Origin: Lysinibacillus fusiformis
GTDB lineage: Bacteria; Bacillota; Bacilli; Bacillales_A; Planococcaceae
NCBI RefSeq assembly: GCF_016925635.1
Contig: NZ_CP070490.1
Location: 4,284,001 to 4,348,000, forward strand
Direction of reading: 5' to 3'
Length of the DNA: 64,000 bases
Under the pieces are notes generated by a model. The model ran no database searches. It saw only the letters and a program-made list of their open reading frames with translations, and was not told the origin of the DNA. The position numbers and the translations under genes are program-made. This document shows, one piece after another, positions 44,371 to 52,057 of the stretch (positions are counted from its first letter, which is position 1; each line of letters begins with the position of its first letter).

Positions 44371-45435
44371 ATGACGAACGAAGTACTATTTTCTGTCAGT
44401 GATGGCGGCGCAGCAACCATTACACTAAATCGTCCTAAAGCCTTAAATTCACTTTCTACTGAAATGCTAAAGCCCATCGGAGAGAAACTGAAGGAATGGC
44501 AAGCAAATGACCAAATTCAGCTAATCATCCTAAAAGGAGCTGGTGAGAAGGGATTTTGCGCAGGTGGTGACATTAAAACACTTTATAAAGCTCGCTCCAG
44601 TCAGGAAGCTTTCAAAAATGCTGAAATCTTTTTTGAAGAAGAATATCAAGTAGATATGGCGATCTACCACTACCCTAAACCCATTATTGCCTGCCTTGAT
44701 GGCATTGTCATGGGAGGTGGGGTCGGGTTAACCTATGGGGCAAGCCACCGAATCGTTACTGAACGAACGAAATGGGCTATGCCAGAAATGAATATTGGCT
44801 TCTTTCCGGATGTTGGAGCTGGTTATTTCTTAAATCAAGCACCAGGCTATGTAGGATACTACTTAGCCTTAACCGCATCGGTCATCCAAGCTGCGGATGT
44901 TCTCTTTACCAATGGCGCAGATTGCTACATGACAAGCGATCAGTTAGACACTTTCCTAGCGCGCATTGAACAATTAGACTGGCATACATTGGAGACCAGC
45001 ACAGCTCTAGGCCAATTAATGGAGGACTATTCAAGTACACCTTTAACAAACAGTGACCTTGCCAACCTCCAACATAAGATCGATCAGCATTTCTCAAAAA
45101 ATACCGTGGAAGAGATAGTTGAATCCTTAGACAATGACGCAAGTAAATTTGCGCAAGAAACAAAGCAGTTCCTTCTATCTAAATCTCCATCATCGTTAAA
45201 GATTACGTTAAAGCAACTGATAGATGCTCGAGATAAGACATTAGAGGAATGCTTTGCGACAGATTTAATCTTGGCTAAAAACTTTTTAAGACATGAGGAT
45301 TTCTTTGAAGGTGTACGCTCTGTCGTCATTGATAAAGACCGAAATCCACAGTATATCTATCAAACATTCAATGAATTTACAGATAAAGACCTAGAAAATT
45401 TCTTTCAAGATCGTAATGCGACAGTAAAAAAGTAA
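44371..45435 (+). CDS. 3-hydroxyisobutyryl-CoA hydrolase-type enzyme
   Basis: A 354-residue crotonase-family thioesterase with the HIBCH pattern: FCAGGDIKTLY, GIVMGGGVGLTYGASHRI and the catalytic pair in MPEMNIGFFPDVGAGYFL (Glu and Asp), and the long C-terminal half normal for this family (about 350 residues). It releases 3-hydroxyisobutyrate or 3-hydroxypropionate from CoA. It is the last gene of the riboswitch-3 operon, 14 bp after the hydratase; ATG 44371 follows AAAGGAGGG. Confidence 0.9.
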   Translation: MTNEVLFSVSDGGAATITLNRPKALNSLSTEMLKPIGEKLKEWQANDQIQLIILKGAGEKGFCAGGDIKTLYKARSSQEAFKNAEIFFEEEYQVDMAIYHYPKPIIACLDGIVMGGGVGLTYGASHRIVTERTKWAMPEMNIGFFPDVGAGYFLNQAPGYVGYYLALTASVIQAADVLFTNGADCYMTSDQLDTFLARIEQLDWHTLETSTALGQLMEDYSSTPLTNSDLANLQHKIDQHFSKNTVEEIVESLDNDASKFAQETKQFLLSKSPSSLKITLKQLIDARDKTLEECFATDLILAKNFLRHEDFFEGVRSVVIDKDRNPQYIYQTFNEFTDKDLENFFQDRNATVKK

Positions 45436-45465
45436 AAACAAGTGGATTTTCTATTGATAAACGTT

Positions 45466-45506
45466 GAAACCATCTACTATTTAAAAGGTAGATGGTTTCT
45501 TGTTTG
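45466..45506 (+). terminator. Terminator of the prp/acyl-CoA operon
   Basis: GAAACCATCTAC pairs with GTAGATGGTTTC, followed by TTGTTT. Confidence 0.85.
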
Positions 45507-45584
45507 TAGTGATATGCGAAGTAAGTTAGCAAAGAGATTGATATGTTATACTATAAAAAACGGAATAACAGGATAAAGGTACAA

Positions 45585-45777
45585 ATTCATAATGAGTTTG
45601 TTTAAAAGGGAAGTTCGGTGAAAATCCGGCGCTGTCCCGCAACTGTAATTAGGAGTACATTTTCAAAGCCACTGTTCTGTCATGTAATGGGAAGGGAAAA
45701 TGTGTGATGATCATAAGCCAGGAGACCTGCCTTTGTCTAGTACAGCCAAAAAACCTACGAGGATAGGGGGTGTTGAG
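45585..45777 (+). ncRNA. Cobalamin riboswitch 4 (controls an unknown two-gene operon)
   Basis: Conserved blocks: TTTAAAAGGGAAGTTCGGTG (from 45601), GCGCTGTCCCGCAACTG, GCCACTG (45668), TGGGAAGG (45688) and a perfect B12 box AAGCCAGGAGACCTGCC at 45715-45731, then ACCTACGAGGATAGGGGG. An extended -10 (TGTTATACT) lies at about 45543-45551. The terminator at 45897 completes the expression platform. Confidence 0.95.
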
Positions 45778-45896
45778 TGTGACGAATTACCTTCATCATA
45801 CTCATAGTGCGACAACCAAGAAAAGGGTCTCTATTCAGTATAGACGACTTATTTTATATTGGTTGAAGAACTATGTAGTATTTAAGTCATAGCTAG

Positions 45897-45929
45897 CATC
45901 TTACCTAAGGGGAAAGATGTTTTTTTTAT
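45897..45929 (+). terminator. Expression-platform terminator of riboswitch 4
   Basis: CATCTTACC pairs with GGGGAAAGATG (imperfect next to the loop), followed by T8. It lies 22 bp before the first gene of the unknown operon. Confidence 0.85.
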
Positions 45930-45950
45930 GAACGAATAGGAGTGAACAAA

Positions 45951-46145
45951 ATGACATCTCATTCAATTTTATTTTATGAAAATCAGTTAAAGCAGCAAAT
46001 AATGAACAACCTTTCTAGTGAGCACATGATTTCCCTACAAGTTTATATCAAAATATTAATACAAGAAAATCCTGATGATTACAAAAATATTAATTATGCC
46101 TATTTAAATATAAAACGTGAGTTAGTCGGGGCAATAGAATGCTGA
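45951..46145 (+). CDS. Unknown small protein, B12-riboswitch controlled
   Basis: A 64-residue protein with two predicted helices (MTSHSILFYENQLKQQIMNN; SLQVYIKILIQENPDDYKNI), mixed charge and one Cys at the end. I recognise no family. The start is ATG 45951, with ATAGGAG 8 bp upstream; an in-frame GTG at 45942 overlaps that site. Its stop overlaps the ATG of the next gene (ATGCTGA), indicating translational coupling. Control by riboswitch 4 means it is expected to be made only when cobalamin is low. Confidence 0.75.
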   Translation: MTSHSILFYENQLKQQIMNNLSSEHMISLQVYIKILIQENPDDYKNINYAYLNIKRELVGAIEC

Positions 46146-46798
46146 TAGATGAAAAAATTTTAGAGGATAGCATTGATATTGATCAAGATACTCTATTTAA
46201 TAATTTGGATCATTTTGAGATTGAGAGATGCTTTGTATTAGAATATTTAGAAATGCTGTTAAAGTGGAATAAACAAACAAACGCTATTTCTGAAGAGAAA
46301 CTTCAAAAGCTTTGGATGAAACTGATAAGAAAATATAAATTTTCTCTTGATGAATGGGAAAGAAATGCTGGAAATACGAATATTCACTCGTATCTTGTGA
46401 AAGAACAAGGGCATGGTCTACAAAAATTAATTCGTTTTTACAGGGACCGTCATGGAGTGAAATGGTTAGAAAATGCCTTTGATTATGGCATGACATTGCT
46501 AATGAAAGGTGGGGAAATGCCAGCATTAGAAATGTTTTTCCTCACAAATTTAATATGTTACAAGTGGCAACTAGACTACTTAGAGGATAAAGAAGTGCAA
46601 TATTACTTTTCTCATTCAGTAAATGGGAAAGTGAAAGAGGTCTATGATCGTTTTAGGGCTTACGATAGAGAACAGAATCTATTAACTGCAACTAAATTAT
46701 ATAAGCTTTTATCCAAATATAATCCTCAATTTCATACAAATTCTGCTGCAACGCCGGAATTTTATAAGGAATTGGCCCTGTTTATTGTAAAGCACTAA
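46139..46798 (+). CDS. Unknown 219-residue helical protein, B12-riboswitch controlled
   Basis: A soluble, largely helical protein without signal peptide or membrane segment (FEIERCFVLEYLEMLLKWN; LIRKYKFSLDEWERNAGN; WLENAFDYGMTLLMKGGEMP; EVYDRFRAYDREQNLL). Cys occur only as single residues (ERCF, LICYK), so no CxxC metal motif is seen. It resembles neither QueH, MetE, RNR nor any B12 enzyme I know. It is translationally coupled to the 64-residue protein and ends at a terminator. The function is open; see findings. Confidence 0.8.
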   Translation: MLIDEKILEDSIDIDQDTLFNNLDHFEIERCFVLEYLEMLLKWNKQTNAISEEKLQKLWMKLIRKYKFSLDEWERNAGNTNIHSYLVKEQGHGLQKLIRFYRDRHGVKWLENAFDYGMTLLMKGGEMPALEMFFLTNLICYKWQLDYLEDKEVQYYFSHSVNGKVKEVYDRFRAYDREQNLLTATKLYKLLSKYNPQFHTNSAATPEFYKELALFIVKH

Positions 46799-46813
46799 TA
46801 GATGTTCGTAGTG

Positions 46814-46853
46814 TCAAACAGTCTATTTTTCTTCAGAATATAGACTGTTTCCA
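46814..46853 (+). terminator. Terminator of the unknown operon
   Basis: AAACAGTCTAT pairs with ATAGACTGTTT. The T run after it is short. The following 270 bp up to riboswitch 5 is AT-rich with nothing further seen. Confidence 0.75.
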
Positions 46854-47124
46854 TAGCTATTCAAGATTATTTTAGGCATTCTATAAATGAATAGTTTTAC
46901 TGTAGATAGAATTTAATAGAAAATCTCGTACATCGTTTAAAATATCTATTTTGTTTAGGTATAAGTAATTAGTGATAATCTATTTCGAACTACATAATCA
47001 AAAATACTGAATAATCCAAAAATAAAGAAGTTTAGAATCTAGATTTACTTTTCATTTGAAGGATGGTAAACTTAAAACTATTGAACAACAACAATATATT
47101 GTGTTCGTTTTACTAAGGTACTAC

Positions 47125-47310
47125 TATATGTAGTTTAAAAGGGAAGTTCGGTACAATTCCGACGCTGTCCCCGCAACTGTTAAGCTGACGATGATAGCAT
47201 CCACTGTGCATGCGCATGGGAAGGAAATCAGAGAATGAAGCAAAGCCAGGAGACCTGCCTTTATAAAACAAATTAATCATTTCTTCGGGGATTAAGAGAT
47301 GGGAACGTCG
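47125..47310 (+). ncRNA. Cobalamin riboswitch 5 (controls nrdHIEF-dut)
   Basis: A promoter TTGTGT (47099-47104) and TACTAT (47122-47127), 17 bp apart, lies at its head. Conserved blocks: TTTAAAAGGGAAGTTCGGT (from 47132), GACGCTGTCCCCGCAACTG (one C more than in the others), CCACTGTG (47201), ATGGGAAGG (47216) and B12 box AAGCCAGGAGACCTGCC at 47243-47259. The terminator at 47342 follows. Confidence 0.92.
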
Positions 47311-47341
47311 GTATTTTTAGTATGTTAACGTTTCCATTTTA

Positions 47342-47375
47342 GCTATCTCTCTTAAAGAGATAGCCTTTTTATTTT
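47342..47375 (+). terminator. Expression-platform terminator of riboswitch 5
   Basis: GCTATCTCT pairs with AGAGATAGC, followed by CTTTTTATTTT. It ends 19 bp before the nrdH start. Confidence 0.9.
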
Positions 47376-47393
47376 ATGAAAAGAGGGATTTCT

Positions 47394-47618
47394 ATGAAAC
47401 TTTATACGAAAACAATTTGTCCAAAATGCCTGTGGGTAAAATCTGAATTACAACGTGCAGGACTTGAAGCAGAAATTGTTAACATTGATCACGATGAACA
47501 AGCTAAGCAAACCATTATAGATGCAGGTTTTTTAAGTGTGCCTGTTTTAGAAATGAATGAAACCTTTATAGGAGATGTTCAGGAAATTGTTTCTCAAATT
47601 GAGTTGATTACCCTATGA
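47394..47618 (+). CDS. nrdH: Glutaredoxin-like NrdH
   Basis: A 74-residue redoxin with a CPKC active site (residues 9-12: YTKTICPKCLWVKSEL) and a conserved cis-Pro segment SVPVLE. It supplies electrons to the class Ib ribonucleotide reductase. The start is ATG 47394, with AAGAGGG 6 bp before; an in-frame ATG at 47376 lies upstream of that ribosome site. It overlaps nrdI by four bases. Confidence 0.88.
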   Translation: MKLYTKTICPKCLWVKSELQRAGLEAEIVNIDHDEQAKQTIIDAGFLSVPVLEMNETFIGDVQEIVSQIELITL

Positions 47619-47974
47619 TCGTTTATGCAAGTCGTACAGGCAATGTCCGAAATGTTGTATCCAAATTAAAGGCAGAAGCTATCGAGCTCTCTGAAGAATT
47701 GCGACTGAATAAGCCGTATCTTTTAATTACCTACACAGATGGTTTAGGTGACATTCCAGCGAAGGTGCAACGCTTTTTAGAAAAAAACAGAGATTTTTGT
47801 AAAGGAGTAGTTGCCAGTGGCAATAGTAACTTTGGCCATCATGTATTTGGCGCTGCTGGTGAGAAAATTGCTACTACCTATCATGTACCCTTAGTAAGGA
47901 AATTAGATTTACGAGGCAATCAAACAGATTATGAAGCAATACAAACGTTTTATGAAACGAGGGTAATGAGATGA
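47615..47974 (+). CDS. nrdI: NrdI flavodoxin-like maturation factor
   Basis: A 119-residue flavodoxin-fold protein with the FMN phosphate-binding loop YASRTGNVRNVV and the family segments YTDGLGDIPAKVQRFLEKN and VASGNSNFGHHVFGAAGE. NrdI provides superoxide or peroxide for assembling the dimanganese-tyrosyl cofactor of NrdF. Its start overlaps nrdH and its stop overlaps nrdE, each by four bases. Confidence 0.95.
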   Translation: MIVYASRTGNVRNVVSKLKAEAIELSEELRLNKPYLLITYTDGLGDIPAKVQRFLEKNRDFCKGVVASGNSNFGHHVFGAAGEKIATTYHVPLVRKLDLRGNQTDYEAIQTFYETRVMR

Positions 47975-50064
47975 AAACCTATTTAAAGCTTAATAATGAC
48001 GTACTGAATCGTTATAGTACAACTGGATTACTTGAGTTAGAAAAAGATCGTGAAGCTACGCGCCGCTACTTTTTAGAGTATGTCAACGTACGTTTGCGTT
48101 ATTTTATAGATATTGAGGAAAAAATCCGCTATTTAGTTGATGAGGGCTACTATGAGAAAGCATTTATCGACATGTACGAAATGGAATTTATTAAGAAGTT
48201 GTATAAAAAAGCCTATGATTATAATTTCCGTTTCCCATCCTTTATGAGCGCCAGCAAGTTTTATGATAGCTATGCTATGAAAAGTCGTGACGGCGAAGAG
48301 ATTTTAGAAAAATATGAGGATCGTATTGTTATTATTGCTTTGTATTTAGCTCAAGGCAACACAGCTTTAGCAGAACGTTCTGTCGAAGCGATGATGGAAG
48401 CCTATCAACCTGCCACACCAACTGCATTGAATAGTGGCAAGAAAGCACGTGGTGAATTAGTAAGCTGCTTTAAATTATCAATGGATGACTCCATGAATAG
48501 TATTGCCGAAAACATTGGCTATTGTTTAGAGCTATCACGCCTTGGTGGTGGGGTTGGGGTCAACTTAACAGATTTACGCCCTTTAGGGGATCCAATTAAA
48601 GAGATACTGAATCGTGCAAGTGGTGTCATCCCAGTTGCGAAACTGTTAGAAAATTCTTTCAGTTATTCGAATCAGCTAGGGCAACGAAATGGCTCTGGTG
48701 TTGTTTATTTAAATATTTTTCATGCAGATATAGAAAATTTTATTTCATCCAAAAAACCGAATGCCGATGATAAAATTCGCCTCGCAACCCTTTCAACAGG
48801 AATTATTATACCTAGTATTTTCTTCGAACTGATGAAACGCGATAAAGATATTGTTTTGTTTAGCCCATATGATATATATAAAGAATATGGCAAACGTATG
48901 TCTGAGATCTCCATCTCAGAAATGTATTACGAGCTACTTGATAACCCTAAAATTCGTAAAATCAAACGTTTGAATGCACGTAAGCTTTACACAGAGGTGA
49001 AAAAAGCACAATTTGAATCGGGCTATCCGTTTGAAATCTTTGATGATAATGTCAATAAGGTACATCCTTTAAAAAACATTGGTCGCGTAAAAATGTCCAA
49101 TCTATGTACCGAAATTCTGCAAGTGCAAGAGACAAGTATCATTACGGACCAAGATCAACCAAATGACTATGGACTCGATGTATCGTGTAACTTAGGGTCT
49201 ATTGATATCCATGCAGCAAGTAAAGTCAATGATTTCGGCGCATTAGTCGATACAGCCATGCACTTATTAACGAATGTATCGCAAATGACACATATCAAGA
49301 ATGTACCGTCAGTTGCAAAAGCCAATCAATTAATGCATTCTGTAGGGCTTGGCTGTATGAACCTTCATGGGCATCTCGTGACGGAGGGCATCTTGTACGG
49401 CTCAAAAGATTCGATTGATTTCATGGATCACTTTATGGAAGCGATGAACTATTACTCACTGAAATCTTCGATGGAAATGGCGAAAGAAAAAGCTGCAACC
49501 TTCTACCGATTTGAGGACAGTGATTATGCATCAGGTAGCTATTTTGACCAATATATAACTAAGACTGAAGAAGAGCTATCACCTGTTGTGTTGAAAGCAC
49601 TTGGCAATATTCCAATCATTACGAACAAGATGTGGGAAACGTTAAAGCAGGATGTAATGCAATACGGTCTATTCCATTCCTATCGTTTGGCTATTGCTCC
49701 AACTGGCAGTATCTCATATATTCGTAGCTGTACGGCTTCAATCGCACCATGTACAGAGCGCGTAGAGGTTCGTGATTATGCTGATAGTAGAACGATTTAT
49801 CCAATGCCTCATTTAACAAATGACAACAGCCATTTATATGTGGAGGCATATGATGTAAATCCGTATGATTTAATTGATTTATATGCAGCTTCTCAAAAAC
49901 ACGTTGACCAAGGTATTTCCATGACGCTTTATGTGACGGACAATTGGACAACCGAACAATTGGCTAAAGTATACATTTATGCATGGGTAAAGGGCATTAA
50001 ATCCGTTTACTATGTTCGTCAACGATTACAAAGCTTAGAGGAGTGTGTAGCATGTCAAATATAA
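47971..50064 (+). CDS. nrdE: Class Ib ribonucleotide reductase, alpha subunit
   Basis: A 697-residue catalytic subunit that reduces ribonucleoside diphosphates. The substrate-reducing Cys pair (ELVSCFKLS; DVSCNLGSID), the thiyl-radical Cys (MSNLCTEILQ) and the C-terminal redox pair ECVAC are all present; the radical-path tyrosines lie in SVYYVRQR. It lacks the long N-terminal ATP cone of class Ia, as expected for class Ib. It overlaps nrdI by 4 bp and nrdF by 13 bp. Confidence 0.96.
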   Translation: MKTYLKLNNDVLNRYSTTGLLELEKDREATRRYFLEYVNVRLRYFIDIEEKIRYLVDEGYYEKAFIDMYEMEFIKKLYKKAYDYNFRFPSFMSASKFYDSYAMKSRDGEEILEKYEDRIVIIALYLAQGNTALAERSVEAMMEAYQPATPTALNSGKKARGELVSCFKLSMDDSMNSIAENIGYCLELSRLGGGVGVNLTDLRPLGDPIKEILNRASGVIPVAKLLENSFSYSNQLGQRNGSGVVYLNIFHADIENFISSKKPNADDKIRLATLSTGIIIPSIFFELMKRDKDIVLFSPYDIYKEYGKRMSEISISEMYYELLDNPKIRKIKRLNARKLYTEVKKAQFESGYPFEIFDDNVNKVHPLKNIGRVKMSNLCTEILQVQETSIITDQDQPNDYGLDVSCNLGSIDIHAASKVNDFGALVDTAMHLLTNVSQMTHIKNVPSVAKANQLMHSVGLGCMNLHGHLVTEGILYGSKDSIDFMDHFMEAMNYYSLKSSMEMAKEKAATFYRFEDSDYASGSYFDQYITKTEEELSPVVLKALGNIPIITNKMWETLKQDVMQYGLFHSYRLAIAPTGSISYIRSCTASIAPCTERVEVRDYADSRTIYPMPHLTNDNSHLYVEAYDVNPYDLIDLYAASQKHVDQGISMTLYVTDNWTTEQLAKVYIYAWVKGIKSVYYVRQRLQSLEECVACQI

Positions 50065-51020
50065 TCTATGAGGCCGTCAATTGGAATAAAGCAACAAGTG
50101 AGCTTGCCCAAATATTTTGGGATCAGCAATGGAAGCAAATTTGGTTTCCTGAAGAAATTGCGGTCAGTAAAGATATTAAGCAATGGAAAAGCTTTGAACA
50201 TCAAGACACATATAAAAAAGTATTTGCAGGATTAACCTTACTAGATACTGTACAAACAAATATAGGAATGAATCGTGTTGCCGCTTATACAGACGATTTA
50301 CAGGAGAAGGCTGTCCTAACTGTTTTTGATGCATTTGAGGCCATCCATGCCAAATCTTACTCTTATATTTTCACAACGCTTTGTACAAATGAAGAAATAG
50401 ACGAGCTATTTGAGTGGGTCAAGAAAAATGAATTCCTACAGTATAAGGCAAATAAAATTGCAGATATTTATAATAGTATTGAAGAAGGCAATCCAGAGAG
50501 TTTATGGAAAGCAATGTTCTCATCCGTCATGCTCGAATCCTTCCTTTTCTATTCTGGCTTTTTCTATCCATTGTACTTAGGAGGACAAGGCTTCCTACGA
50601 AACAGTGCTGAAATTATTTCACTTATTTTGCGTGACGAATCTATCCATGGTGTAGCAGTTGGATTTTTTGCTCAAAATCTATTCAAGCAATTTTCAAAGG
50701 AAAAGCAAGAAGAGCTACATTTATGGGGCTATGAGTTATTATTAGATTTATATCAAAATGAAATGAAATATACCGATGATATTTATGCGGAAACAGGATT
50801 ATCGCCTGAAGTGAGAGCGTATGTACGTTATAATGCTAATAAAGCACTAATGAATGTCGGCTTTGAAGCCATGTTCCCAGAAGAGGAAGTCAATCCGATT
50901 GTGATGAATGGTATTCGTAATGAAGGCTCCACATATGATTTCTTTTCACAAAAGGGTGCTACCTATGCCAAGGCAAAAGTTGCGCCGATCACAGATGACA
51001 CATTCAATTTTAATCGTTAA
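50052..51020 (+). CDS. nrdF: Class Ib ribonucleotide reductase, beta subunit
   Basis: A 322-residue subunit holding the dimetal-tyrosyl radical. Metal ligands in FDAFEAIHAKSYSYIF (Glu, His and the radical Tyr), MLESFLFYSGF (Glu) and LRDESIHGVAVG (Glu, His). The start is ATG 50052, within the end of nrdE, with GAGGAG upstream. The enzyme needs Mn or Fe and oxygen but no cobalamin, so it can replace a B12-dependent class II reductase. Confidence 0.96.
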   Translation: MSNIIYEAVNWNKATSELAQIFWDQQWKQIWFPEEIAVSKDIKQWKSFEHQDTYKKVFAGLTLLDTVQTNIGMNRVAAYTDDLQEKAVLTVFDAFEAIHAKSYSYIFTTLCTNEEIDELFEWVKKNEFLQYKANKIADIYNSIEEGNPESLWKAMFSSVMLESFLFYSGFFYPLYLGGQGFLRNSAEIISLILRDESIHGVAVGFFAQNLFKQFSKEKQEELHLWGYELLLDLYQNEMKYTDDIYAETGLSPEVRAYVRYNANKALMNVGFEAMFPEEEVNPIVMNGIRNEGSTYDFFSQKGATYAKAKVAPITDDTFNFNR

Positions 51021-51032
51021 GGATGAAGCACA

Positions 51033-51470
51033 ATGAATCTAGAAGTAAAAATCAAAAAAATTCACAATGATGCCATGCTACCAATGCAAGCCAACCCTGG
51101 TGATGCGGGCATGGATCTCTATTCCATCGAAGCCATAGAGATCCCAGCAGGCGTAGCCAAACTCGTTAAAACAGGTATTCAGATTGAATTACCTAAGGGA
51201 ACGGAAGCACAAATTCGACCTAGAAGTGGACTAGCATTAAAGCATAGTGTAACTGTACTCAATAGCCCAGGCACAATAGATGAAGGCTATAGAGGCGAAA
51301 TCGGCGTTATTTTAATCAACCATGGTCAAGAACCATTTATCGTAGAAAAATCCATGCGTATTGCCCAAATGGTTATTCAATTTGTTCCATCCATTCAATT
51401 AGTGGAAGTAGACGAATTATCTCAAACGGTCCGTGGGGCATCTGGATTTGGAGCAAGTGGTACGAAATAG
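51033..51470 (+). CDS. dut: dUTP pyrophosphatase (trimeric dUTPase)
   Basis: A 145-residue enzyme with the five trimeric-dUTPase motifs: [45 protein letters not shown] and the C-terminal GASGFGASG loop. It turns dUTP into dUMP, the precursor of dTMP, and lowers uracil in DNA. It follows nrdF by 12 bp and is the last gene of the riboswitch-5 operon, an arrangement that links deoxynucleotide supply and clean-up. Confidence 0.95.
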   Translation: MNLEVKIKKIHNDAMLPMQANPGDAGMDLYSIEAIEIPAGVAKLVKTGIQIELPKGTEAQIRPRSGLALKHSVTVLNSPGTIDEGYRGEIGVILINHGQEPFIVEKSMRIAQMVIQFVPSIQLVEVDELSQTVRGASGFGASGTK

Positions 51471-51510
51471 CTTGGCTATATACAAATAGAAACCTCATAA
51501 AGTTTACTTA

Positions 51511-51540
51511 AAAATCCTGCGAAGATGCAGGATTTTTTTG
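51511..51540 (+). terminator. Terminator of nrdHIEF-dut
   Basis: AAATCCTGC-GAAGAT-GCAGGATTT then TTTTG. Confidence 0.9.
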
Positions 51541-51579
51541 TTGTCATTTATAATAGCAGAAGGAAATGATAGGGTTCTT

Positions 51580-51867
51580 ATGGAAGAAATGCACCATACT
51601 TTTATAAAAAACAAAGGGAATAAGGTCGAACAGCCGGCAAACTTCACATGGTCTGTCCACAGCACCGTGATTGGAGGTTATTATAAAATGGGCCAATATG
51701 ATTTCCTCAATCAAGAAGGCAGCAGCATAGCTCATTTTGATCTCTATTCATTGGTGCAATCCTCAGACAAACCTTTGACTGGAAAGCCAGACGTTTTGAT
51801 TTATGATGCAACGGTTGATCAATGGTATGTGTTTAACAAAACAGCTAGTGATGCCATTTTTTCGTAA
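51580..51867 (+). CDS. Hypothetical protein, possibly a gene remnant
   Basis: The frame, open from 51538, begins inside the dut terminator, so ATG 51580 is preferred (95 residues), but its ribosome site is weak. The text GYYKMGQYDFLNQEGSSIAH and KPDVLIYDATVDQWYVFNKT reads like a genuine beta-rich protein. It may be the C-terminal part of a longer, lost protein. I do not recognise a family. Confidence 0.4.
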   Translation: MEEMHHTFIKNKGNKVEQPANFTWSVHSTVIGGYYKMGQYDFLNQEGSSIAHFDLYSLVQSSDKPLTGKPDVLIYDATVDQWYVFNKTASDAIFS

Positions 51868-51961
51868 ATGGGAACTGCTGCGAGAAATGGCTTTGTGACA
51901 GTTATTAGTAATACCGTTCCATGATTTTGTAAATCCATTAAAAACGCTTTAATGAATGAAT

Positions 51962-52009
51962 AGAAGAGCACATATATTAGTACGAATGATATGTGCTCTT
52001 CTTTATTTT
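51962..52009. terminator. Terminator-like hairpin
   Basis: AGAAGAGCACATAT pairs with ATATGTGCTCTTCT, followed by TTATTTTG. Confidence 0.8.
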
Positions 52010-52057
52010 GTTATTTAAGGAGAAGAGTTTATTCTATTAAGATAGTGAGGATAAAAA

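Noticed and set aside
46139-46798. QueH-type or other B12-free metalloenzyme in the unknown operon
   Set aside because: The 219-residue protein lacks the Cys pairs expected of such enzymes, so no function was assigned.
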